Of a DNA stretch of 64,000 nucleotides, positions 30,251-38,438 are shown one piece after another. Source of the DNA: Bosea sp. OAE506 (GTDB lineage: Bacteria; Pseudomonadota; Alphaproteobacteria; Rhizobiales; Beijerinckiaceae). The DNA is taken from assembly GCF_040546595.1 (NCBI RefSeq), contig NZ_JBEPOB010000001.1:4341001-4405000 (forward strand). Direction: 5' to 3'. The notes under the pieces are model-generated. The model saw only the letters and a program-made list of their open reading frames with translations, was not told where the DNA came from and searched no databases. The stretch's first letter is position 1; every line of letters starts with the position of its first letter. The position numbers and the translations under genes are program-made.

Positions 30251-30706
30251 TCAATCCGACACGCCCTCGCGCCCGCCGACCGCCATGCAGGTGGCGGTGA
30301 GCATGGCGCAAAGCTTCTCTGCTCCGTCCCGGACCGCGAAGACCTCGGCGAGAGCGAGCGTCAGCGTCCGTCCCGCCTTCACCACGCGACCCCGCGCAAT
30401 GAGCTTTTCGCCGGCAGCGGGCGCCAGCAGGTTGATCTTGAACTCGGCGGTCAGCACGCCCGCCCCCGCCGGCATCTGCGTCAGCGCCGCGTAGCCGCAG
30501 GCGGAATCGGCGATGGCCGCGACCGCACCGGCATGCACGAAACCATGCTGCTGCGAGACCTGCGGGCCGACCGGCAGTTCGATCTCGACCTCGCCCGGCG
30601 CGACGCGCAGGAGCCGCGCGCCCAGCGTCGTCATGAAGCCCTGCTTGCCGAAGCTGTCGGCCACGCGGCGGCCGATCTCGGTGTCGGAAGGCGCCTCGGC
30701 CATCAT
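30251..30706 (-). CDS. PaaI-type hotdog thioesterase
   Basis: A 151-residue hotdog-fold protein, likely an acyl-CoA thioesterase. VSQQHGFVHAGAVAAIADSACGYAA contains the HGG-like (HGFVHAG) active-site segment with the catalytic Asp, and EFKINLLAPAAGEKLIARGRVVKAGRT is the central helix/strand region of PaaI enzymes. GAGGAGG lies just upstream of two consecutive ATGs (30706 and 30703). Its start is nine bases after the dusA stop, so the two are an operon. Confidence 0.88.
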   Translation of the reverse strand: MMAEAPSDTEIGRRVADSFGKQGFMTTLGARLLRVAPGEVEIELPVGPQVSQQHGFVHAGAVAAIADSACGYAALTQMPAGAGVLTAEFKINLLAPAAGEKLIARGRVVKAGRTLTLALAEVFAVRDGAEKLCAMLTATCMAVGGREGVSD

Positions 30707-30715
30707 CTTGCCTCC

Positions 30716-31717
30716 TCAGGCCGCGCGCTCGGCGTCGTGCCGGGAGACATGGGCGATCGCCGCGCGCAGATCGGCCAGCCCTGCGCCGACCGCGACGCAA
30801 TGCTCGGCGAGATGGCGGCGGAACTGGCGCGCGCCTGGCCGGCCGGGAAACAGGCCAACGAGATGGCGCGTGAAGGCATGCAGCCGGCCGCCGGCATCGA
30901 GATGGCGCGCGAGATGCGGCTCCAGCGCCTCCAGCATGGCGAAGGCGTCCGCAACCGGCGCGTCCTCTCCAAAGAGTAGCGGATCGACGCGCAGCAGGAT
31001 TTCCGGGTTCTGATAGGCCTCGCGACCGATCATGACGCCGTCGAGATGCGCCAGATGGCCCGCCCATTCCCCCGGTGCGCGGATGCCGCCATTGATGGCG
31101 ACCGGCAGAGCGGGATGGGCCGCCTTCAGCCGGTAGGCGCGGTCATGGTCGAGCGGCGGGATCTCGCGGTTCTCCTTGGGCGAGAGCCCCTGCAGCCAGG
31201 CCTTGCGGGCATGGACGATCAGCCCATCGACGCCCGCCGCCGTGACCGCCTGCGTCAACGCATCAAGCGCTGCTTCCGGGTCCTGATCGTCGACGCCGAT
31301 GCGACACTTCACCGTGACGGGGATCGCAACCGCCGCCTTCATGGCCGCAACGCAGTCTCCGACCAGCGCCGGCTCGCGCATCAGGCAGGCCCCGAAGGCC
31401 CCGCCCTGGACGCGGTCGGAGGGGCAGCCGCAGTTGAGGTTGATCTCGTCATAGCCGAAATCGGCGCCGATCCGGGCGGCCTGCGCCAGAAGCACGGGAT
31501 CGTTGCCGCCGAGTTGCAGCGCGACCGGATGCTCGACCGCGTCGAAGCCGATCAGTCGCTGGCGGTCGCCGCGGATCACGGCCTGCGCCGTCACCATTTC
31601 GGTATAGAGCCGCGCCCGGCGCGACATCAGGCGGTGGATGACGCGGCAATGCCGGTCGGTCCAGTCCATCATCGGCGCGACGGAAAAGCGCAGCAGCTCG
31701 GGCGAAAGGGCGGTCAT
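30716..31717 (-). CDS. dusA: tRNA-dihydrouridine(20/20a) synthase DusA
   Basis: FMN enzyme reducing uridine 20/20a in the tRNA D-loop. At 333 residues it shows SVAPMMDWTDRHCR at the N-terminus, NLNCGCPSDRVQGGAFGACLM with the catalytic cysteine, VKCRIGVDD, and VHARKAWLQGLSPKENREIPPL, the last being specific for DusA. INGGIRAPGEW and GVMIGREAYQNPE are the FMN phosphate-binding segments. It begins the two-gene unit with the thioesterase. Confidence 0.94.
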   Translation of the reverse strand: MTALSPELLRFSVAPMMDWTDRHCRVIHRLMSRRARLYTEMVTAQAVIRGDRQRLIGFDAVEHPVALQLGGNDPVLLAQAARIGADFGYDEINLNCGCPSDRVQGGAFGACLMREPALVGDCVAAMKAAVAIPVTVKCRIGVDDQDPEAALDALTQAVTAAGVDGLIVHARKAWLQGLSPKENREIPPLDHDRAYRLKAAHPALPVAINGGIRAPGEWAGHLAHLDGVMIGREAYQNPEILLRVDPLLFGEDAPVADAFAMLEALEPHLARHLDAGGRLHAFTRHLVGLFPGRPGARQFRRHLAEHCVAVGAGLADLRAAIAHVSRHDAERAA

Positions 31718-31773
31718 GGCGGCTGACTAGCGGAAAATCCGTCGCGATGCACCTGTGGCGGCCGCCCGCAGGA

Positions 31774-32787
31774 TCAGGCCGCGACCAGCCCGAGCGCGCG
31801 CTCGATCCGCGTGCAGGCGCCGCGGGCCTTGGCCTTCTCGTAGCAACGCTTGAGCCGGCCGGTCGCATAGGCGCGCAGCACGATAGCATGGACATAACTC
31901 TTGCGGACGACGGCCGGCGTGTTGACCAGCCGCTCCGAGATGGCGCGCATGATGTCGGCGAGCTGACGCTTCTTGCCCGTCTCGGTCGCGATCACCTCGC
32001 CCGCCAGCAACAGCTCGGCCGCCGCCGCATTGGCGGCGAGCATGCGCAAATCCTTGGCGCTGACCGGCAGGCCGCTGACGCGCTTGAGGTAGGCGTTGAT
32101 CTCGCTCGCCCTGACCTCGGCGATGGCGCCATCCTCGCGCCGGTACTGCAGCAGGCGTTTGCCCGGGAGGGTCATCAGCCGTGCGAGGGCGCGTGCCAGT
32201 GTCGGATCCGTGTGGTCGCAGGCGATCTGCTTGCCGCTTTTGCCCTTGAAGGACAGTTCGACGCGGTTGCCGGTGACGCGGGCATGGCGCTTGAGCAGGG
32301 TGGACGCGCCATGGCTGCCATTGGTGCGGGCATAGGTCTCGTTGCCGACGCGGATATGGCAGCGGTCGATGATCGCCGCCGCGCAGGCCAGCGCCTTGTC
32401 GCGCGTAAGCTGCCTGTCCTTTAGGTCGCGGGCGATCGCCGCGCGCAGTTTCGGCAGGGCATCGAGCAGGCATTTCAGGCGCTTCAGCTTGCGCCGCTCG
32501 CGCACCTTCTCCCAGCCGGGATGATAGCGATGCTGGACGCGACCGGCCTCGTCATGGCCGACCGCCTGGAGATGGGCGCGCGGGTCGGCTGCGATGCGGA
32601 CATCGACATAGGCCGGGGGGATGGCGAGCGATCGGATCCGGGCAAGCGTCGCCGCATCGGTGACGCGCTGTCCCTCACGATCGCGATAGCTGAAGCCCTT
32701 GCCGGCGCGATGACGGGTGATGCCGAGGTCCGTGGCCGTGGCGCGCTTCAGGCGAACCGGGGCCTCATCCTTTTCCAGCAACGCCAT
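31774..32787 (-). CDS. DNA topoisomerase IB (poxvirus type)
   Basis: A 337-residue type IB topoisomerase that relaxes supercoils through a 3'-phosphotyrosine. The N-terminal domain has GKGFSYRDREGQRV and IRSLAIPPAYVDVRI. The catalytic region contains RVGNETYARTNGSHGASTLLKRH, LSFKGKSGK (catalytic Lys) and VSAKDLRMLAANA. The nucleophile is the Tyr in VVRKSYVHAIV near residue 300. Such viral-like enzymes are widespread in Hyphomicrobiales. It is 72 bases from the phnM-like gene, which ends upstream on the same strand order, with no evident functional link. Confidence 0.93.
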   Translation of the reverse strand: MALLEKDEAPVRLKRATATDLGITRHRAGKGFSYRDREGQRVTDAATLARIRSLAIPPAYVDVRIAADPRAHLQAVGHDEAGRVQHRYHPGWEKVRERRKLKRLKCLLDALPKLRAAIARDLKDRQLTRDKALACAAAIIDRCHIRVGNETYARTNGSHGASTLLKRHARVTGNRVELSFKGKSGKQIACDHTDPTLARALARLMTLPGKRLLQYRREDGAIAEVRASEINAYLKRVSGLPVSAKDLRMLAANAAAAELLLAGEVIATETGKKRQLADIMRAISERLVNTPAVVRKSYVHAIVLRAYATGRLKRCYEKAKARGACTRIERALGLVAA

Positions 32788-32858
32788 GGCACCGCTCCCG
32801 ATCTCGACGGGTCTACAATCGGTGCAGCCGGCGAAAGTTCCGGACGGAACCGGGCCCC

Positions 32859-34010
32859 TCAGCCGAGCAGGCGCTGATCGGCCAGGTGGACCAGCCGGCC
32901 GCCGGCGATGGTCGCGACGATGCGGGGCTGGGGGCCTTCCTCGACGAGGACGAGATCGGCGCGCTTGCCCGGCGCGATGACGCCGCGGTCGTGGAGCCCC
33001 AGCGCCTGAGCCGGCGCATGCGAGACCAGCGCCCAGGCCTCGGCGAAGGAGGCCGCACCGCTGCGCGCCAGCAGGAACGGCGCGAGCGCCAGCGCCGGAT
33101 AGTAATAGTCCGACGCCAGGATGGTGCAGAGGCCGGCGCGCACCATCTCCTCGGCGCTGGGGCAGCCCGTATGCGAGCCGCCGCGCACGACATTGGGCGC
33201 GCCGAAGACGATGGCCTCCCCATGGGCTGCCGCCTCGCGCGCGGTCGCCTCATCGATCGGGAATTCAGCGACGGCGACGCCGAGCGACCGGTACGAGGCG
33301 CGCATTTCGGGCGTCATGTCGTCATGGGAGAACATCGTCACGCCGGCCGCGCGCGCCGCCGCGGCAAGCCGCGTGATCGAGCCCTCGACCTCGGATTTGC
33401 GGGCATAGACGGTCTCGACCAGCGCCATGAAGGCCTCCGTGGTCAGGCCCGTGCGCTCGACCATCTTGCCGATCTTGTCGGGCCGGTGGCGGGCCTTCAG
33501 CGTGCCTTCGGTATGATCGTTGAAGGCGAGCACGGCGATGCGGCCCTGCGCCAGCCAGGCGAGGATCTGCGGCTCGGCCTCGAGGTTGAAGGTCTCGTGG
33601 CGCAGGTGGAAACGTGTGTCGGCGCCCAGTTCCGGCTGCAGCCGCGCGATCGCCTCGGCCAGAGCCCGGGCGTTCTCCGCCCCGCGCAGACCCGGCTCCC
33701 AGGACCAGGTGACGCCGTGAAAGGCAGTGGTGATGCCATTGGCGAGCAGGGCCCGGTCGGCATCCCTCAGAGCAAGGTCGATGTCGAAGGCGACGCGCGG
33801 CCGCGGCATGATGTGACGCTCGAAGGCGTCGCCATGGCAATCGACGAGGCCGGGCAGGACCAGAAGCCCGGTGGCGTCGAGCGTCAACGAAGCTTCGCCG
33901 ACGCCGTCAATATCGGCGATCCGGCCGTCTTCCAGATAAAGATCGCAGCGCTCGAGACCTTCGAGCAGAACCTGCCCACCCCTGATCGCGATCGACACCG
34001 AATCCCCCAT
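32859..34010 (-). CDS. phnM: PhnM-like alpha-D-ribose 1-methylphosphonate 5-triphosphate diphosphatase
   Basis: Amidohydrolase-fold enzyme of 383 residues from the C-P lyase pathway. LPGLVDCHGDAFERHIMPRP is the metal-binding start of PhnM proteins, and HLRHETFNLE, AFNDHTEGT, MFSHDDMTPE and ILASDYYYPALALAPF follow in the usual order. The ATG at 34010 gives normal length. None of the other phn genes (phnGHIJKL) lies in the window, so it is either detached from the pathway operon or has a different role. Confidence 0.85.
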   Translation of the reverse strand: MGDSVSIAIRGGQVLLEGLERCDLYLEDGRIADIDGVGEASLTLDATGLLVLPGLVDCHGDAFERHIMPRPRVAFDIDLALRDADRALLANGITTAFHGVTWSWEPGLRGAENARALAEAIARLQPELGADTRFHLRHETFNLEAEPQILAWLAQGRIAVLAFNDHTEGTLKARHRPDKIGKMVERTGLTTEAFMALVETVYARKSEVEGSITRLAAAARAAGVTMFSHDDMTPEMRASYRSLGVAVAEFPIDEATAREAAAHGEAIVFGAPNVVRGGSHTGCPSAEEMVRAGLCTILASDYYYPALALAPFLLARSGAASFAEAWALVSHAPAQALGLHDRGVIAPGKRADLVLVEEGPQPRIVATIAGGRLVHLADQRLLG

Positions 34011-34101
34011 GGCCGCGCCTGCGGACGATCCCCGCCCTTGGAACGTCGGGATGACGGCACCGTGACACAGCACGGGCGCCCTCTGCCAGCCGGCCCCGCT
34101 C

Positions 34102-35691
34102 TCAGTAGACGTCGGCCTGGTAGCGTTCCGCCTTCCGGAGCGCCGCGACATAGGCCACCGCCTCCTCGGCCGAGCGCTGGCCATGCGCGGCGACGACATC
34201 GACCATGGCGCGCTCGACGTCCTTCGCCATGCGCTTGGCGTCGCCGCACACATAGAAATGCGCGCCCTGCTCCAGCCAGGCGAAGAGTTCGGCGCCGCGC
34301 TCGCGCATGCGGTCCTGGACATAGATCTTCTCGTCGCCGTCGCGCGACCAGGCAAGCGTCAGGTTGGTCAGCAGGCCCTCCTGCTTCATCGCGCTCAGCT
34401 CATCCTCGTAGAAGAAATCGCTGGCGCGGCGCTGATGGCCGAAGAACAGCCAGTTGCGGCCCGGCGCCTTCGTCGCCCGCCGGTCGTGCAGGAAGGCGCG
34501 GAACGGCGCGATGCCGGTGCCCGGTCCGCACATGATGATCGGCGTATCCGGATTGGCCGGCAGGCCGAAGCCATGCGCGCGCTGGACATAGACCGGCACC
34601 GTCTCGCCGGGCTCGACGCGTTCGGCCAGGAAGGTCGAGGCGACGCCCCAGCGTGGGCGCGTGCCGATGCGATAGCGCACGGCATCCACCGTCAGCGAGA
34701 CGCGACCCGGCGTGGCGTTGTGGGAGGACGAGATCGAATAGAGGCGCGGCTGCAGTGGATCGAGCGCCTCGACGAAGGCTTCAGGCGAAAGCCTGGCATG
34801 GGCGAATTTGTGGAGCGTGCCGAGCACGTCGAGCCGGTCGAGATCGCCATCAGGGTCCTCGCCGGCCGCCAGCCGCTTCGCCTTTGTTCGGGTCTCGCCG
34901 CCGGTGACGTAGGAGATCAGCTGGAACAGCGCGTCGGGCGCGGGGCCGAGTGCAACGTCCGAGATCAGCGCCCCGCGAAGAGTCTTGCCATTCACGATCG
35001 CATCGGGTCGGGCGCCGAGCAGGGCAATGACGGCGTCGGCCAGGCGCGGATCGTTCTGCGCGACGACGCCGAAGGCATCCCCCACCACATAGTCGAGCCC
35101 GCAGCCCGAGAGGTCGAACTCGACATGCCAGGTCTCCTTCTGCGAGCCCTCGCCATTGAGCTTGCGGCGGGAGAGGAAGGTGGCGAGGGCCGGGTTCTCG
35201 CGGCAACGCCCCAGCGGGCCGAGCGTGGCGGGCGCGGGCACGTCCGTCGCAGAAGCCGCAGGAGCAACCGCGCCCCCTTCCTCCATCAGCGCCTTGACCT
35301 GGCGCAGCGTATCCTTGCCGCCCGGCGCGCAGAGATTGAGCCTTGCCTCGGCGCCCGAGGCGATCGCCGCCGAATAGGTCTCGCAGAGATAGCCGCACTG
35401 GCCGCAATCCTGCTGGGCCATGGCGGCGAAGAGCCGGCGCGGGAGAGGCTTGCCCTGCGCGAGCTGCATTCGCTCGGGCAGTTCCATCGAGGGATCGTGC
35501 CAGGGCGCGCCATCATCCTCGGCCTGGCCCATCACGGCGGCGTTCTGCGCCGGAGACAGTGCGGTGACGCCGGCATTGTCGAGTGAGAGCAGCCCCGCGA
35601 AGAAGCCGTTCAGCCAGGAGCGCTGTTCCTCGCTGAAGGGCGCGGTCTCGGGCAGGACCTGGACGATGGGGCTGGCGGTCTGGATGGTCAT
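34102..35691 (-). CDS. Fe-S/flavin reductase, CysJ-like without flavodoxin domain
   Basis: A 529-residue protein, probably the NADPH-dependent electron donor to NirA. Residues 90-125 contain CGQCGYLCETYSAAI and a fourth Cys in NLCAPGG, the [4Fe-4S] pattern of the PF04060 type. Residues about 160-370 form the FAD domain of diflavin reductases (RLYSISSSHN for FAD; GVASTFLAERV), and residues 380-529 the NADPH domain (MCGPGTGIAPFRAFLHDRR, GHQRRASDFFYEDEL, YVCGDAKRMAKDVE, ending in DVY). The flavodoxin domain of CysJ is missing and the Fe-S module takes its place. The start overlaps the nirA stop (ATGA). Often annotated as sulfite reductase alpha; context favours nitrite reduction. Confidence 0.85.
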   Translation of the reverse strand: MTIQTASPIVQVLPETAPFSEEQRSWLNGFFAGLLSLDNAGVTALSPAQNAAVMGQAEDDGAPWHDPSMELPERMQLAQGKPLPRRLFAAMAQQDCGQCGYLCETYSAAIASGAEARLNLCAPGGKDTLRQVKALMEEGGAVAPAASATDVPAPATLGPLGRCRENPALATFLSRRKLNGEGSQKETWHVEFDLSGCGLDYVVGDAFGVVAQNDPRLADAVIALLGARPDAIVNGKTLRGALISDVALGPAPDALFQLISYVTGGETRTKAKRLAAGEDPDGDLDRLDVLGTLHKFAHARLSPEAFVEALDPLQPRLYSISSSHNATPGRVSLTVDAVRYRIGTRPRWGVASTFLAERVEPGETVPVYVQRAHGFGLPANPDTPIIMCGPGTGIAPFRAFLHDRRATKAPGRNWLFFGHQRRASDFFYEDELSAMKQEGLLTNLTLAWSRDGDEKIYVQDRMRERGAELFAWLEQGAHFYVCGDAKRMAKDVERAMVDVVAAHGQRSAEEAVAYVAALRKAERYQADVY

Positions 35692-37481
35692 GCCGCGTCT
35701 CCCGTCTGCGCGACGAGCGCCTGCAGCGCTCCGATCTCGTGGCGGCGGGCGAAGGCGACGAAGCTCTCGTCGGGCGCGGCGCGGTGCGTCTGCCAGGTGC
35801 GCAGGATCGCCTCGACCACAGCCGGCGCCTCCTCCGCCTTCACATTCGTGCGAAACTCGCGGCCGATGCCGCCCTCGATGCCGAAGCCGCCACCCACGAA
35901 GACATGGTAGCCCGGGACCGTGTCACCCTCCTCCCCGACCGGGACCTTGGCGCCGATCAGGCCGAGATCGCCGATATAGTGCTGGGCGCAGGAGTTGTGG
36001 CAGCCGGTGAGGTGGATGTTAACGGGCGTATCCAGCGTGATCCGCGGCTCGCAATGCGCGGCGATCGCGAGCGCATCCTCCTTGGTGTAGGCGCCGGCGA
36101 ATTTGCACCCCGTCGCGCCGGTGCAGGCGATCAGCCCGGCGCGCAGGATCGAGGTCTCGGCCGAGAGCCCGGCCGCCTGGAGATGGGCCAGCACGTCGTC
36201 GACCTTCGCATCCGGCACGCCGGAGATCAGCAGGTTCTGCCAGACGGTCAGGCGGATGTCGCCATCGCCGCATTGGCGCGCGACGCAGGCGATGACCCGC
36301 ATTTGGGCGACGGTGAGCTTGCCGACGGGCAGCGCCACGCCGACCCAGTTGAGGCCCGGCTGGAGCTGGCGGTGGACTCCGATATGGGCGAGCCGGTCAT
36401 AGACCGGCCGCGGTGCGACGAAGGCGGTCTCGACCCGGATCAGGCGCCGCCCTAGCTTCTCCTCGACGGCGGCGAGGAAGCGCTCGAAGCCCCAGGCGTC
36501 GAGCACGTATTTCAGCCGTGAGCGGTTGCGGTCGGTGCGGTCGCCATTGGCGATGAAGACGCGCAGGATCGCGTCCGAGACGGCAACCGCATCCGCGGGC
36601 GCGACGACGACACCGGTGTCGCGAGCGAGGTCCTTGTGGCCGGTGATGCCGCCGAGCGCGAGGCGATACCAGATGCCGGGCGCCACGGGCTGTCCCTCGA
36701 AGCTGGCGCCCTCCAGCACCTCGATCGCCTGGAAGCCGATATCGTTGGTGTCCTCCAGCGTCGCGATCGAGCCGGCGCCATCGAAAGCGACATTGAACTT
36801 GCGCGGCAGGCCGTAGAGCGAGCGGTTGTTGAGGATGTGATGGTGCCAGGCACGGGCGTGGGGCCGCGTGTCGAGCAGTTCGAGCGGGTCGATGCCGGCG
36901 GTGGCCGAGCCCGTGACGTTGCGGATGTTGTCGGCGCCAGAGCCCTTTGCGGTCAGGCCGAGATCGACGAGCCCTTCGAGGAAGGCCGGCCCGTTCTCGG
37001 CCGTGATCTCGCGAACCTGGAGATTGGCGCGAGTGGTGACATGGCTGTAGCCGCCGCCCAGGCGCTCGGCGAGATCGGCGACGCCCTCGAACTGCCAGGC
37101 GGTCAGAATGCCGTTGGGAATGCGCAGGCGGCACATATAGCTGTTCTGCGCGGGCGCTACGTAGAAGAGCCCGTGATAGCGCCAGCGGAAATTGTCGTCC
37201 GGCTTGGGATAAGTGCCAGTCCCCGCCTGCTGCTTGAAGCGGGCATAGGCGTCGAAGGGATGTTCGGCCGCTTTCCATTTCTCCTGGTCGACGAGCTTGC
37301 CGCCGTCAGCGACCTGGCGCGCCTGCGCCTCCAGATGCTCGCGATCGGGACCTGACGGCGCGGCCGCGGGAGTCGCCCCACCGCCGAGCGGGCCCAGGCC
37401 ACGCGCTGTGCGGGCGGACTGCATGCCGGACATGAAGCCTTCGAGATAGCGCTTCTGCTCGGGGGTGAAGTCGTCGCTCAT
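35688..37481 (-). CDS. nirA: Ferredoxin-type assimilatory nitrite reductase NirA
   Basis: Siroheme/[4Fe-4S] enzyme reducing nitrite to ammonium with six electrons, 597 residues. The shared cluster/siroheme cysteines are CTGATGCKFA near residue 452 and GCHNSCAQHYIGDLGLIGA near 492 (C-x5-C...C-x3-C). The two half-repeats with TTRANLQVREI and RLTVWQNLLI are those of nitrite/sulfite reductases. Sulfite reductase is the main alternative, but its place in the nitrate operon decides for nitrite. A 152-base gap with a palindromic repeat separates it from nrtD upstream. Its first 17 residues resemble those of the overlapping reductase gene. Confidence 0.93.
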   Translation of the reverse strand: MSDDFTPEQKRYLEGFMSGMQSARTARGLGPLGGGATPAAAPSGPDREHLEAQARQVADGGKLVDQEKWKAAEHPFDAYARFKQQAGTGTYPKPDDNFRWRYHGLFYVAPAQNSYMCRLRIPNGILTAWQFEGVADLAERLGGGYSHVTTRANLQVREITAENGPAFLEGLVDLGLTAKGSGADNIRNVTGSATAGIDPLELLDTRPHARAWHHHILNNRSLYGLPRKFNVAFDGAGSIATLEDTNDIGFQAIEVLEGASFEGQPVAPGIWYRLALGGITGHKDLARDTGVVVAPADAVAVSDAILRVFIANGDRTDRNRSRLKYVLDAWGFERFLAAVEEKLGRRLIRVETAFVAPRPVYDRLAHIGVHRQLQPGLNWVGVALPVGKLTVAQMRVIACVARQCGDGDIRLTVWQNLLISGVPDAKVDDVLAHLQAAGLSAETSILRAGLIACTGATGCKFAGAYTKEDALAIAAHCEPRITLDTPVNIHLTGCHNSCAQHYIGDLGLIGAKVPVGEEGDTVPGYHVFVGGGFGIEGGIGREFRTNVKAEEAPAVVEAILRTWQTHRAAPDESFVAFARRHEIGALQALVAQTGDAA

Positions 37482-37530
37482 GGTTTTGCTTTTCCGGGTC
37501 GTGGGGTGATCCCGTCTCCCCACACTGAGC

Positions 37531-37613
37531 CGTCATCCCGGGCTTGACCCGGGATCCATCGGAGGGCTCGACGGCGCCCTATAATGGATCCTGGAGCTGC
37601 GTCCGGGATGACG
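37531..37613. repeat. Intergenic palindromic repeat element between nrtD and nirA
   Basis: Outer arms CGTCATCCCGG and CCGGGATGACG are an exact 11-bp inverted pair. Inside, GGATCCAT (37552) pairs with ATGGATCC (37584). The CCCGGGCTTGACCCGGG stretch is itself a short hairpin. The sequence type (starting CGTCATCCCGGGCTTGACCC) is one I know as a dispersed intergenic palindrome in alphaproteobacterial genomes. In the transcript it could form a large cruciform-like hairpin in the middle of the operon. Confidence 0.75.
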
Positions 37614-37633
37614 CGGAGGGTGGCATCAAGGGC

Positions 37634-38425
37634 TCACGCCGCATCGACGAAGCGGTGGCGCTCGTAGAGGAACTTCAGCACCGCCTCGCGGGCGGCGATG
37701 TAGGTCCGGTCGGAGACCAGATCGAGCCGCTTGCGAGGCCGCGCGAGCCGAACGTCGAGCACCTCGCCGATGCGGGCGGAGGGGCCGTTGGTCATCATCA
37801 CGATGCGGTCCGAGAGCAGCACCGCCTCGTCGACGTCATGGGTGATCATGATCATCGTGTTCCCGAGCGTGGCGTGAATCTGCATGATCGAATCCTGCAG
37901 ATGCGCCCGGGTCAGCGCGTCGAGCGCCCCGAAGGGCTCGTCCAGCAGCAGGATCTTCGGCTCCATCGAGAGGCCGCGCGCGATTCCGACGCGCTGCTTC
38001 ATGCCGCCGGAGATCTCGGCCGGGCGCTTGTCCTTCGCGTGCCCCATCTGGACGAGGTCGAGATTGTGCAGGATCCAGTCATGCCGCTCGGCCTTCGACT
38101 TGCGGCCGCCGAAGACCTTGTTCACGGCCAGCGCGACATTGTCGTAGACGGTGAGCCAGGGCAGCAGCGAGTGGTTCTGGAAGACCACGGCGCGCTCGGG
38201 GCCGGGATCGCGGACCTCCCGGCCTTCGAGCAGGACCGCGCCGCTCGTGATCGGCGTCAGCCCCGCGATGATGTTGAGCAGGGTCGACTTGCCACAGCCG
38301 GAATGGCCGATCACGGAGACGTATTCGCCCTTCTCGATCTCGAGGCTGATGTCCTTGAGGACGGGGGTCGAGGTCGCGCCGCGCTGGAAGGTTTTGTCGA
38401 CATGGTCGATCTTGAGATAGCTCAT
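37634..38425 (-). CDS. nrtD: Nitrate ABC transporter ATP-binding protein NrtD
   Basis: A 263-residue ATPase. Walker A is GHSGCGKST, the signature is ISGGMKQRVGIARGL, Walker B is ILLLDEPFGALD, and the switch His is in MITHDVDEAV. NHSLLPWLTVYDNVALAV is the Q-loop typical of the nitrate/taurine/sulfonate subclass. It has only one ATPase domain and no fused binding domain (so NrtD rather than NrtC). Spaced 13 bases from nrtB. Confidence 0.94.
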   Translation of the reverse strand: MSYLKIDHVDKTFQRGATSTPVLKDISLEIEKGEYVSVIGHSGCGKSTLLNIIAGLTPITSGAVLLEGREVRDPGPERAVVFQNHSLLPWLTVYDNVALAVNKVFGGRKSKAERHDWILHNLDLVQMGHAKDKRPAEISGGMKQRVGIARGLSMEPKILLLDEPFGALDALTRAHLQDSIMQIHATLGNTMIMITHDVDEAVLLSDRIVMMTNGPSARIGEVLDVRLARPRKRLDLVSDRTYIAAREAVLKFLYERHRFVDAA

Positions 38426-38438
38426 CGGTCGATCCTCC

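Noticed and set aside
34102..35691. Assimilatory sulfite reductase flavoprotein CysJ
   Set aside because: No flavodoxin domain, and overlap with nirA in a nitrate operon makes nitrite reduction the better reading.
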